DNA from: SSSZ01 sp016790965
GTDB taxonomy: Bacteria > Pseudomonadota > Gammaproteobacteria > Burkholderiales > Rhodocyclaceae
DNA length: 64,000 bases
Direction of reading: 5' to 3'
Assembly: GCA_016790965.1 (NCBI GenBank)
Contig: JAEUNZ010000022.1
Span: forward strand, 1 to 64,000
The position numbers and the translations under genes were made by a program. Each line of letters starts with the position of its first letter. Within the stretch, counting starts at the first letter, position 1. Shown one piece after another: positions 33,461 through 41,497 of this stretch. The notes beneath the pieces were generated by a model. That model did no database searches. It worked only from the letters and a program-made list of their open reading frames with translations, and had not been told where the DNA came from.

Positions 33461-35105
33461 AATGCCGGGCACCAAACCGTTCCGGAGACTTGCTGCGGTG
33501 CTGCTTGGGGCGGGCTTGGCGTTGCCGGCAGGCCTCCAAGCAGCCGCCATCGACAGCGCCGTCGCCAGCGGGGCCATCGGTCTCTACGGCGCTGCGGACT
33601 TCCGTCTGGCTACCGGGCGTTGTTCGGACTGCCTCGCCGAGAAGCAGGCGCTGTGGTACTTCGCGGACGACGTCCTGGCCGTGCCCAGGTCCGGGGCGGC
33701 GGGATTTTCGCCCCGCCTGCGCGCCCAGGACGACGTGCGCCAGTGGCGGGCGGGGCGTACGGCGGGGACGGCGCCGGAGCGGCCGACGCCGGTATGGATC
33801 GGTTCGCCCGAGAAGGCCAGCGCTTGGGCCTTGAGTGCTGATGGGACGCGCCTGGTTGCCGCGGATGGCAGTTCGCGGCCTCTGGCACTGGTGGACAAGA
33901 TCGAGGCCAATCGATCCTGGTTCGACGCCAGCAGCTTGCGCTATTTTGCCGGCCGCTCCCTGAGCCTGCGGGGCCGCAGCGACGGCGAGCGCTTCGTGGC
34001 GCGGACGCTGTGGCCCGAGGATTTCGCCCTGGCGCCGACCGCCCCGGCTCCCCTCTCGGCCGGGGAAACCCTGGCCGGCCTGGTGCGGGCGGACAAGGGG
34101 GGGGCTCAGCTTCCCCTGGCCTCCCGGGTGCTGTGGCAAAAGGAGGAGGGCAAGACGGTAGCGTTGGCCGGCAAGCCCGTGCTGGCCTTCATGCTCAACG
34201 GCGCCCAAGGGGATGACGACGAAGCCCACGGGGGCCACTTCGCCATCGCCACCGGGCGCTTCGGACCCCGGGGCGAATGGGGCGACTGGCTGGTCAATAA
34301 CTTCTACGGCCTCGATTCCTACAGCGAAAAGGGCATCGTCGCCGCCATGCTGCCCATGGATGCCTATATGGGCGACCTGAATTCAGGCCAGTCCTGGTAT
34401 CGGCCGTCGCATATGCTGATCGCGGTGTTGAAGGACGAGCGGGCGGCGCGGGAATACCAGGAGGCCATCGCCCGGGTCTTCACCCATTTTTACCGCCACG
34501 ACTTCGCCTACCGCCACGCGACGGCCAATTGCGCGGGGATCAGCGTCGAGACGCTGCGCACCCTGGGCTGGGCGATTCCCAAGGAAGGGGCGACCAGTCG
34601 CCTGAAGGCGGCCGCGGCGCTGCCCTATATGGCGATCAAGGACCGCGATCTGGAGAGCGGGACCAAGGCCTACGACTACCTATCCGCAGAAGTGACCAAT
34701 CTCTATCCCTTCGTGGCCTTCGATGCCATCGGCCGCGATCTGCTCGGGCGCATCACCCGGGGCGGCGCCCGCAGCGAGCTGGAGAAGGTGCTGGCCGAGG
34801 ACGTCGAGGCCATCGTCTTCGTGCGCATCCCGCAGTTCCCGTCGTCCCGGGCCTTCGGCCAGGCGCCGGTGGCTTCCTTCGACGAATACATGAGCCGCGT
34901 CCCCGAGGACCGGGAAAAGTGGGAAGTGGTGCCGGTGCCGCCGCGGACCTTTCCACCGGAAATGAAGGATGCTGCCGCGCCGGCTGATGCATGGGAACCC
35001 TCGTCCTACGCCCTGGCCGCTTATGGCAGCCTGTTCGGCGTGGCCACCATCTCCTTGGTGCGCCGTCGCAAGGCCAAAAGCGGCAAGCAGGAGGTCGCCC
35101 GATGA
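33453..35105 (+). CDS. Exported protein with a permuted NlpC/P60- or LRAT-like Cys-His pair
   Basis: 550 residues: a signal peptide (about 11-31), a large periplasmic region and one C-terminal membrane helix (about 515-535) followed by a basic tail. HGGHFAIATG (H259, H262) precedes TANCAGISVETLRTLGW (C360) by about 98 residues. This His-before-Cys order and spacing is that of circularly permuted papain-like folds (YiiX, LRAT, and the Lnb/DUF4105 periplasmic domain). I infer a thiol acyltransferase, amidase or lipase-like activity; I could not identify the exact family. Coupled to both neighbours by 8- and 4-base overlaps. Confidence 0.75.
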   Translation: MNEMPGTKPFRRLAAVLLGAGLALPAGLQAAAIDSAVASGAIGLYGAADFRLATGRCSDCLAEKQALWYFADDVLAVPRSGAAGFSPRLRAQDDVRQWRAGRTAGTAPERPTPVWIGSPEKASAWALSADGTRLVAADGSSRPLALVDKIEANRSWFDASSLRYFAGRSLSLRGRSDGERFVARTLWPEDFALAPTAPAPLSAGETLAGLVRADKGGAQLPLASRVLWQKEEGKTVALAGKPVLAFMLNGAQGDDDEAHGGHFAIATGRFGPRGEWGDWLVNNFYGLDSYSEKGIVAAMLPMDAYMGDLNSGQSWYRPSHMLIAVLKDERAAREYQEAIARVFTHFYRHDFAYRHATANCAGISVETLRTLGWAIPKEGATSRLKAAAALPYMAIKDRDLESGTKAYDYLSAEVTNLYPFVAFDAIGRDLLGRITRGGARSELEKVLAEDVEAIVFVRIPQFPSSRAFGQAPVASFDEYMSRVPEDREKWEVVPVPPRTFPPEMKDAAAPADAWEPSSYALAAYGSLFGVATISLVRRRKAKSGKQEVAR

Positions 35106-36985
35106 GCAGCCAGTTCCAACTCCTCAGGGAACGTCGTTTCCGGCCTTTCTTCTTCACCCAGTTCCTGGGAGCCTTCAACGACAATGTCTTCAAGACGGCC
35201 CTCATTACCCTGGTGACTTTCCGCGCCGGGCAACTCACCGATCTCGACGGCAAAACCTTGGCCACCCTGTTGCCGGGGCTCTTCATCCTGCCCTTCTTCC
35301 TCTTCTCCGCCACCAGCGGTCAGATCGCCGACAAGTTCGAAAAGTCTGCCGTGGCGCGGGCGGTCAAGGTGTTCGAAATCGGCATCATGCTACTTGCCGC
35401 CTGGGGCTTCCTGAACAACAGCCTGTGGCCACTGGTGGCGGCACTTTTTCTCATGGGCGTGCACTCGACCCTCTTTGGCCCAGTCAAGTATTCCTACTTG
35501 CCGCAGCATTTGAAGGAAGAGGAACTGGTCGGTGGTAACGGCATGATCGAGATGGGCACTTTCGTCGCCATCCTGGTGGGGGAAATCCTGGGGGCCTGGC
35601 TGGCCACTTCGTCTTTCGGACCGGGTCTCATGTCAGCTGTGGTTGTGGGGGTCGCGGTCGCCGGCTACTGGGTGAGCCGGGGGATACCGCTTTCTCCGGC
35701 CGCCGATCCCGGCCTGAAAATCAACTGGAACCCCGTCACCGAGACCTGGAACAATCTGCGCTTCGCCCACGGCAACCGGACGGTGTGGCTCTCGCTGCTG
35801 GGGATTTCGTGGTTCTGGTTCTACGGGGCCACCGTGCTGGCCCAGTTCCCCAGCTACGCGAAGGATGTGCTGCACGGTGACGAAAGCGTATTCATCCTGC
35901 TGTTGGCGGTGTTTTCCTTCGGCATAGGTTTGGGGTCATTGCTTTGCGAAAAACTCTCGGGTCATAAGGTGGAAATCGGTCTGGTACCCTTTGGGGCCAT
36001 CGGCCTGACCCTCTTTGGCGTCGACCTGTATTTCGCCACGCCGAGGGGCGCGGCACCTGCCGAAGCGTGGGCCTGGAGCAGCTTCCTGGTGCAGCCTGCC
36101 CATTGGCGCACCCTGGCCGACGTGGTTCTGCTCGGCCTTTTCGGAGGGTTCTACATTGTTCCCCTCTACGCCCTGATCCAGACCCGCAGCGAAAAAAGCC
36201 ACCAATCCCGGGTCATCGCCGCCAACAACATTCTGAACGCCCTGTTCATGGTGGTTTCGGCCGGGGTGTCCATGGCGCTTTTCGCGCTTGGGCTGAGCAT
36301 TCCGCAGCTTTTCCTGGCGACCGCCCTCTTCAACGCGGTAGTGGCGATCTACATCTACTCACTGGTGCCGGAATTCCTCCTGCGCTTCATCGTCTGGATC
36401 CTGGTGCACTCCATCTACCGCCTCGACTGCAAAGGCGTTGATGAGCGGGTGCCGGAGAAGGGTGGTGCCCTGATCGTCTGCAACCATGTGAGTTTCGTCG
36501 ACGCCCTGGTGATTTCCGCGGCCTGCCGCCGGCCGATCCGCTTCGTCATGGACCACAACGTCTTCCGGCTGCCCATCCTCAATTTTGTCTTCCGTCACAG
36601 TCGTGCCATTCCCATCGCCTCGGCCAAGGAAGACCCGGCCATGAAGACGCGGGCTCTCGAAACCGCAGCCCAGGCCCTGGCTGACGGTGAGCTGGTGGGT
36701 ATCTTTCCCGAGGGCAGGGTGAGTGAAGATGGAGAAATCCACGAGTTCCGGCCCGGCGTGAGCGTGATCCTGGAGCGCAGCCCGGTGCCGGTGGTGCCCC
36801 TGGCCCTGCGCGGCCTGTGGGGCAGCTATTTTTCCCGGGTCGATGGGCGGGCCATGAAGACTCCCTTCCGCCGCGGATTGTTCTCCCGCATTGGCCTGGT
36901 GGCGGGGGCGCCGGTGGCGGCGGCCGAGGCGACGCCGGACGCCTTGCGGGCTGCCGTGGCCGAACTGCGCGGGGATTGCCGTTAG
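35102..36985 (+). CDS. LplT-like lysophospholipid transporter fused to a PlsC acyltransferase
   Basis: 627 residues from the ATG that overlaps the previous stop (ATGA). Residues 1-415 are a major-facilitator domain of the LplT kind (FTQFLGAFNDNVFKTAL at about 16-32). Residues about 430-627 are a PlsC domain with NHVSFVD (H462, D467) and IFPEGR (about 533-538). LplT flips lysophospholipids into the inner leaflet and Aas re-acylates them; here flippase and acyltransferase are one chain, while the acyl-ACP synthetase sits on the other PlsC fusion 3 kb upstream. Confidence 0.9.
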   Translation: MSSQFQLLRERRFRPFFFTQFLGAFNDNVFKTALITLVTFRAGQLTDLDGKTLATLLPGLFILPFFLFSATSGQIADKFEKSAVARAVKVFEIGIMLLAAWGFLNNSLWPLVAALFLMGVHSTLFGPVKYSYLPQHLKEEELVGGNGMIEMGTFVAILVGEILGAWLATSSFGPGLMSAVVVGVAVAGYWVSRGIPLSPAADPGLKINWNPVTETWNNLRFAHGNRTVWLSLLGISWFWFYGATVLAQFPSYAKDVLHGDESVFILLLAVFSFGIGLGSLLCEKLSGHKVEIGLVPFGAIGLTLFGVDLYFATPRGAAPAEAWAWSSFLVQPAHWRTLADVVLLGLFGGFYIVPLYALIQTRSEKSHQSRVIAANNILNALFMVVSAGVSMALFALGLSIPQLFLATALFNAVVAIYIYSLVPEFLLRFIVWILVHSIYRLDCKGVDERVPEKGGALIVCNHVSFVDALVISAACRRPIRFVMDHNVFRLPILNFVFRHSRAIPIASAKEDPAMKTRALETAAQALADGELVGIFPEGRVSEDGEIHEFRPGVSVILERSPVPVVPLALRGLWGSYFSRVDGRAMKTPFRRGLFSRIGLVAGAPVAAAEATPDALRAAVAELRGDCR

Positions 36986-36992
36986 GCGCACC

Positions 36993-37268
36993 ATGGGCAA
37001 GACGCTCCTCCTGATCCTGCGCGGCCTGCTCCTCCTGGTGGGGCTTGCCCTGCTGCTGGGGGGCGGTACCTGTATGGCCTTCCTGCTGCCGGAAGCCTGG
37101 CGCGTCGGCAACGGGAGCAATCTCGCACCCTTCCTGCTGGTTTCGGTGCTCGCCTTCGGCGTCGGCTTGATACTGATCGTCACCATGCTGCGGGCGAGGG
37201 GGCGGGCGGATGATTCCGGCGGCACCGGCGCGCCATCCGCCGGTGGCAACGGAAAGCGAGGGGAATAG
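36993..37268 (+). CDS. Small two-helix membrane protein (paralogue 1)
   Basis: 91 residues with two membrane helices (about 4-33 and 46-66) and a polar Gly/Ser/Arg tail. No family recognised. LLGGGTCMAFLLPEAW contains a Gly-rich turn, C27 and the spacing C-x5-P-x-A-W. The same pattern occurs in the gene at 40117, so they appear paralogous. It ends two bases before the DUF2339 gene. Confidence 0.7.
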   Translation: MGKTLLLILRGLLLLVGLALLLGGGTCMAFLLPEAWRVGNGSNLAPFLLVSVLAFGVGLILIVTMLRARGRADDSGGTGAPSAGGNGKRGE

Positions 37269-37270
37269 CC

Positions 37271-40120
37271 ATGTGGTTCCTGGGAATGCTCATCGGGCTC
37301 CTGCTGGGCGCGCCGTTTGGAGGTGAGACCGCCGTGGGAGGGGCACTGATCGGCCTGGTGGCGGGGATTCTTGCCGGAGTCCTGCGACGGCCGGCCGGAG
37401 AAGCCGCGGCGCCGGCCGCCACGGAGGAACGCCTCAAGCTGCTGGAAGATCAGGTGGCTTGGCTGCGCCGGGAATCCGTGGCCCTGCGGGCTGAACTGGC
37501 GGCCCTGGGCGGCGGGTCTGCGGGGGCGCTGACTCCCGCCGCGAGCCAATCGGCTGCCTCGCCCGAGGCGCCCTCCGTCTTCATCGACGAAACGCCCACT
37601 CAGCCCGGATACGATTTCTCCCCCGCAACGCTGCAGGCCGACGCCGCGCCTGCGGCACCGCCACGAACGGCGGCCGACGGCGGCGAGACTGTCCGCCAAG
37701 CCGAGACCCGGGCGGCGCCGGACGAGGTACCCGCTGCTCCCACGCTCTGGCAGCGCCTCATGGCCGGCAACCCCCTGGCCAAGATCGGCGTCGTGCTGCT
37801 CTTCTTCGGCGTTGCTTCCGCCCTGCGCCTGGCGGCGGACTACGGCTTCCTGCCGGTGCCTCTGCGCCTCCTGCTGGGGGCTGTGGCCGGGACGGCGATG
37901 GTTGCCTTCGGCTGGCACAAGGTGCGCCAGGGAGGCCACTTCGCCTTCGGCATCGCCCTCCAGGGGGGCGGTTTCGCCATTCTCTACTTGATCGTCTATT
38001 TCATGTTGGCCCGCTACGGCCTGCTGGGGCCGACGCCGTCCTTCGCGCTCTTCGCCCTGCTTGGTGTGGCCTGCGTGCTGCTCGCTGTCGCCCAGGACGG
38101 CGTGGTGCTGGCCGTGTTCGGTCTGGCCGGCGCCTTCGCCGCGCCGGTACTGGCTTCCACGGGCAGCGGGGATCCGGTGGGGCTCTTCGGCTATTTCGCC
38201 CTGCTCAACGCCTTCATCGTTGGCGTCTCCTGGTTCAAGGCCTGGCGCTTGCTCAACGTCACCGGCTTCGTCTTCACGTTGGGGGTGGGCGTGGCCTGGG
38301 CGCTTCAGCACTACCACGCCGGCCACCACGACGTGTGCCAGGGCTTTCTCGTCTTCTTCTGGGCGCTGTACGCCGTGACGCCGGTGCTCATGGCACTCTT
38401 CCGGGCGCCGGGCTGGGCAGGCTGGAGCGACGCCACCCTAGTGTTCGGTACGCCCCTGGTGGGGTTCGCCCTGCAATCCCAACTGGCGGCGGACCGTTAC
38501 GAACTTGCCTGGGCGGCCTTCGCCGCGGCGCTGGCCTACGGTGCCCTGTGGTGCCTGCTGTTCCGCCGCGGCGATGCAGAAAGCCGCTTGCTGGAACGCT
38601 GCCAACTTGGTCTGGCCATCGCCTTCGCCACCCTGGCCGTGCCGCTGGCCTTCGGCGTCCAGGTGACGGCCGCCTTCTGGGCTCTGGAGGGCGTTGCCGT
38701 GCTGTGGTTCGGTGTGGCGCAAGGTCGGCGGCTGGCCATGGCCACCGGCTCCCTCCTGCAAGCTGCGGCGGGCGCCTATTTCCTCTACGGTCTGGAGCGC
38801 ATGTCCACGGCCCTGCCCGTCATCAACGACGTCTGCCTGGGCGCCGTACTCCTGGCCGGAGCCGGCTTTGCCAGCGCCCGCCTGCTGCGCCGCTTTGCCG
38901 ATGGGCCGGCGGCGGGAGCGCTGCTGTGGGCCTTCGCCTGGTGGTGCTTTGCCGGCGGCTTCGAAATCGACCGCCTGACGACCCCAACCCTCGGCCTGCC
39001 GCTGCTGCTGGCGTACGTAGCCGGTACCCTGACGGCGCTGGAAATCCTCGGCCGGGGCGAGGGATGGCGGGCAGCCCGCCATCTCTCGCTGTTGCTCCTG
39101 CCCGCCCTGTGGCTGGGGGCGGCCCTCGCGGTGGAGCACGATCAACATTTTCTTCCAGGACTCATGGTCATCGTCCTGCCTCTTGCCATCGGCCTCCACA
39201 CCTGGGCCCTCGCCCGGCAGGAGGCGGACGACGCGGCGCTGTGGCCCACGCTGCGCCATGTGGGGGGCTTCTGGCTGCTCATGGCCCTGGTGACGGTGGA
39301 ACTCGCCTGGCTGGGCGACCGCTTGGCGCCCGGGGTGCAACTGTGGCTGATCCTTGCCGCGGCAGCGGGGCCCGCTCTGGGCCTGGGGGCGGCAGTGCTC
39401 GGAGAGCGCCGGCAGTTGCCCCCGGTGGCAGGCCATGGCTTTGCCTACCTGGGCTTCGGTTCCCTGCTGCCGGCGGCTTTTCTGGCCGGCTGGGCGGTGT
39501 GGGCCAACTTTGGCCACGCGGGGGGCGGTTCCGGGTTGCCCTACGTGCCTGTCCTCAACCCCTTCGATGGGGTGCAACTGGCGGTCATGGGGGCCTTGCT
39601 CGGCTGGCTGCGGGCCCTGAATGCCCATTCCGTTCGGGCCGACCCTTTCGACCCTGCGCAGGACGGGCCTGTCGAAGACCCCAGCGCAGCGCCCTTCGTC
39701 GGTTGCAGGGCAAATCCTTACTTGGGCATTCCTGCGCCCTCGCCGGTCTGGGTGGGCGTCCTCGCCTTCATCTGGGTCAGTTGCCTCGCCGCCCGCATCG
39801 CTCACCATTGGGGCGGCGTGCCCTTCACTGGCTATGCCCTGTGGCATTCCAACCTGGTGCAAGCCTTGCTGACATTTCTGTGGACGGCGCTCGCCATCGC
39901 CGCCATGATCGCTGCCACGCGGGTCGGCATACGCCGCCTCTGGCAGGGCGGCTTCGCCCTGCTGGCGGTGGTGGGGGCCAAGCTCCTGCTGGTCGATCTG
40001 GCCAACGCCGGCACCGTGGTGTGGACCGCTTCCCTCATCGGCGTCGCCCTGCTGGTGCTGGCGGCCGGCTACTTTGCCCCGGCGCCGCCGGCGGCGGAGA
40101 AGCGGGAGAGCGCGTCATGA
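37271..40120 (+). CDS. DUF2339 polytopic membrane protein
   Basis: 949 residues. An N-terminal helix pair and short coiled coil (about 55-80, EERLKLLEDQVAWLRRES) lead through a Pro/Ala linker to more than 20 predicted membrane helices beginning with NPLAKIGVVLLFFGVASALR, the DUF2339 signature. Function is unknown; such proteins are found with envelope genes. Around codons 785-820 an Asp/Pro-rich loop is encoded by what looks like an inserted REP-type palindrome that keeps the frame. The stop overlaps the next ATG (ATGA). Confidence 0.88.
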   Translation: MWFLGMLIGLLLGAPFGGETAVGGALIGLVAGILAGVLRRPAGEAAAPAATEERLKLLEDQVAWLRRESVALRAELAALGGGSAGALTPAASQSAASPEAPSVFIDETPTQPGYDFSPATLQADAAPAAPPRTAADGGETVRQAETRAAPDEVPAAPTLWQRLMAGNPLAKIGVVLLFFGVASALRLAADYGFLPVPLRLLLGAVAGTAMVAFGWHKVRQGGHFAFGIALQGGGFAILYLIVYFMLARYGLLGPTPSFALFALLGVACVLLAVAQDGVVLAVFGLAGAFAAPVLASTGSGDPVGLFGYFALLNAFIVGVSWFKAWRLLNVTGFVFTLGVGVAWALQHYHAGHHDVCQGFLVFFWALYAVTPVLMALFRAPGWAGWSDATLVFGTPLVGFALQSQLAADRYELAWAAFAAALAYGALWCLLFRRGDAESRLLERCQLGLAIAFATLAVPLAFGVQVTAAFWALEGVAVLWFGVAQGRRLAMATGSLLQAAAGAYFLYGLERMSTALPVINDVCLGAVLLAGAGFASARLLRRFADGPAAGALLWAFAWWCFAGGFEIDRLTTPTLGLPLLLAYVAGTLTALEILGRGEGWRAARHLSLLLLPALWLGAALAVEHDQHFLPGLMVIVLPLAIGLHTWALARQEADDAALWPTLRHVGGFWLLMALVTVELAWLGDRLAPGVQLWLILAAAAGPALGLGAAVLGERRQLPPVAGHGFAYLGFGSLLPAAFLAGWAVWANFGHAGGGSGLPYVPVLNPFDGVQLAVMGALLGWLRALNAHSVRADPFDPAQDGPVEDPSAAPFVGCRANPYLGIPAPSPVWVGVLAFIWVSCLAARIAHHWGGVPFTGYALWHSNLVQALLTFLWTALAIAAMIAATRVGIRRLWQGGFALLAVVGAKLLLVDLANAGTVVWTASLIGVALLVLAAGYFAPAPPAAEKRESAS
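39647..39676. repeat. REP-like palindrome inserted in frame in the DUF2339 gene
   Basis: TTCGAC (39647-39652) and GTCGAA (39671-39676) bracket CCTGCGCAGG and a GC-rich middle. On the minus strand the sequence reads CTTCGACAGGCCCGTCC, like the widespread betaproteobacterial REP sequences. It encodes the polar RADPFDPAQDGPVEDPS loop between two hydrophobic helices. Confidence 0.55.
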
Positions 40121-40431
40121 GCGGTCTGGGGCGAACGCTGTGGATTATCTTCAAGGTGTTCATCCTGCTGGGTGGCGTCGGCGCCTTGGGGGTCGGCGGG
40201 TTCTGCGGCGCGATCACCGCCCCCGCGGCCTGGAGCCACGATGCCCTGGCCCGGGAGATCTTCAGCACTTCGGCCATGGTTTTCCTGATCGGGCTGGCGG
40301 TGGCGGTAACCGTCGGCGTCAGCCTGTGGCGCGACCGCAAGGCGGCCAAGGCCGCTCTGGAAGCGGAGCTGGAGAGCATTCGGCAGCAAGGTCGCTTCCA
40401 AGCCCCCCAGGAGGCCAACCATGAGCGATGA
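40117..40431 (+). CDS. Small two-helix membrane protein (paralogue 2)
   Basis: 104 residues with two membrane helices (about 9-35 and 50-70) and a charged helical C-terminus (DRKAAKAALEAELESI). GVGGFCGAITAPAAW repeats the Gly-rich, C30 and C-x5-P-x-A-W pattern of the gene at 36993. The ATG overlaps the DUF2339 stop. Function unknown. Confidence 0.72.
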   Translation: MSGLGRTLWIIFKVFILLGGVGALGVGGFCGAITAPAAWSHDALAREIFSTSAMVFLIGLAVAVTVGVSLWRDRKAAKAALEAELESIRQQGRFQAPQEANHER

Positions 40432-40443
40432 ACGGAGAGACCC

Positions 40444-40674
40444 TTGGCAGTGTTGAAATGGCTGCTCGTCCTGTTGGGCCTGTTGATGATCCTGGGCGGC
40501 GGCCTGCTCGGGCTCTGCGGTATCGCTTTCGGGAGCCATGGAGATCCGACTGCCGCGATTGGCTTCATTCTCCTCAGCTTCGGCGTCTTGCTGGTGGGGG
40601 GGATGGCGTCCCGAGACAAATCGAAGCCTCCCCCAGGGGATGAGTCGGACCAGGAAGGCGAGGGACGGCCGTGA
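40444..40674 (+). CDS. Small two-helix membrane protein (paralogue 3, divergent)
   Basis: 76 residues from a TTG start, with GGAGAG just upstream. Two membrane helices (about 4-29 and 37-54) and an acidic/Pro tail. ILGGGLLGLCGIAFG resembles the Gly-rich/Cys turn of the two other small proteins, but P-x-A-W is absent. Its stop overlaps the GTG of the following Lgt-like gene (GTGA). Confidence 0.62.
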   Translation: MAVLKWLLVLLGLLMILGGGLLGLCGIAFGSHGDPTAAIGFILLSFGVLLVGGMASRDKSKPPPGDESDQEGEGRP

Positions 40675-41420
40675 TCTCGGCCACGCTGGCGCCCGGGGTG
40701 CACGGCGTCCTGGAAGCGCTCGCCCTCATGATCGGCTTCGTCTACTACCGCGTTCTCCGTGCCCGGGCCGGTGCGCCCAGCGTCGTCTCCGGTGCGGATT
40801 TCGCCGTGGCCCTGGGGTGTATCTTCGGCGCCGCCGTTGGCAACAAGCTTGTTTTCTGGATCGAGATGCCCCACCTGCTGCCCCTGGCCTGGGACCAGCC
40901 GGCTGCCTGGCTGGGCGGGCAGTCCATGGTGGGCGGCCTGCTCGGCGGTCTCATCGGGGTGGAGATCGCCAAGAAACTGGCCGGGGTGACCCGTTCCACC
41001 GGCGACGCTTTCGTCTATCCCGTGCTGCTCGGGCTGATGATCGGGCGCGTCGGCTGCTTCCTGGCGGGTTTGGCCGACGGCACCTACGGTCTGCCCACCG
41101 AACTGCCCTGGGGCGTGGATTTCGGCGACGGCATCCCCCGCCACCCGACCCAGCTCTACGAAATCGCCTTCGCCGGGGTGCTCTGGCTGGGCCTGCGCCG
41201 CCTGCAGGGCCGCCTCGCGCCCCAGCCAGGCCTGCTGTTCAAGATGATGCTCGTCGCATACCTCCTCTGGCGCCTCGCCATCGACGCACTGAAGCCGGTG
41301 CCCTTCGCCTATCCCTTGGGGTTTTCGGGCATTCAGTGGGTGTGTCTAATTGCCCTGATCGTCTATCTGCAGCCAACCTGGCGGCAATGGCAGCGGCTCG
41401 GGCACCCCACCGCGGTCTAG
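40671..41420 (+). CDS. Lgt-like integral membrane protein without the Lgt histidine
   Basis: 249 residues, about seven membrane helices, related to prolipoprotein diacylglyceryl transferase. The signature region is GRVGCFLAGLADGTYG (from G125, R126), and RHPTQLYE is also Lgt-like. In true Lgt the HGG motif supplies an essential histidine; here that place reads QSMVGGLLGG (V87), so the histidine is missing. I infer a phosphatidylglycerol-handling enzyme with another acceptor, or a non-catalytic binder. The radical SAM gene follows 77 bases later. Confidence 0.82.
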   Translation: MISATLAPGVHGVLEALALMIGFVYYRVLRARAGAPSVVSGADFAVALGCIFGAAVGNKLVFWIEMPHLLPLAWDQPAAWLGGQSMVGGLLGGLIGVEIAKKLAGVTRSTGDAFVYPVLLGLMIGRVGCFLAGLADGTYGLPTELPWGVDFGDGIPRHPTQLYEIAFAGVLWLGLRRLQGRLAPQPGLLFKMMLVAYLLWRLAIDALKPVPFAYPLGFSGIQWVCLIALIVYLQPTWRQWQRLGHPTAV

Positions 41421-41497
41421 AACCATGCAAAACACAGAATCGAATTCCACGATTGCAAGGATGATCGGGTCACGCCCCACTCCCTGAGAAAGCCACC

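Noticed and set aside
36359..38329. 656-codon minus-strand frame over the LplT-PlsC and DUF2339 genes
   Set aside because: Low-complexity Arg/Gln/Gly translation opposite genes with clear domains and operon spacing.
38335..40116. Alternative-frame extension upstream of the small membrane protein at 40117
   Set aside because: It lies inside DUF2339 in another frame and is Arg/Pro/Gly-rich; only the part from the ATG at 40117 has membrane helices and a proper start.
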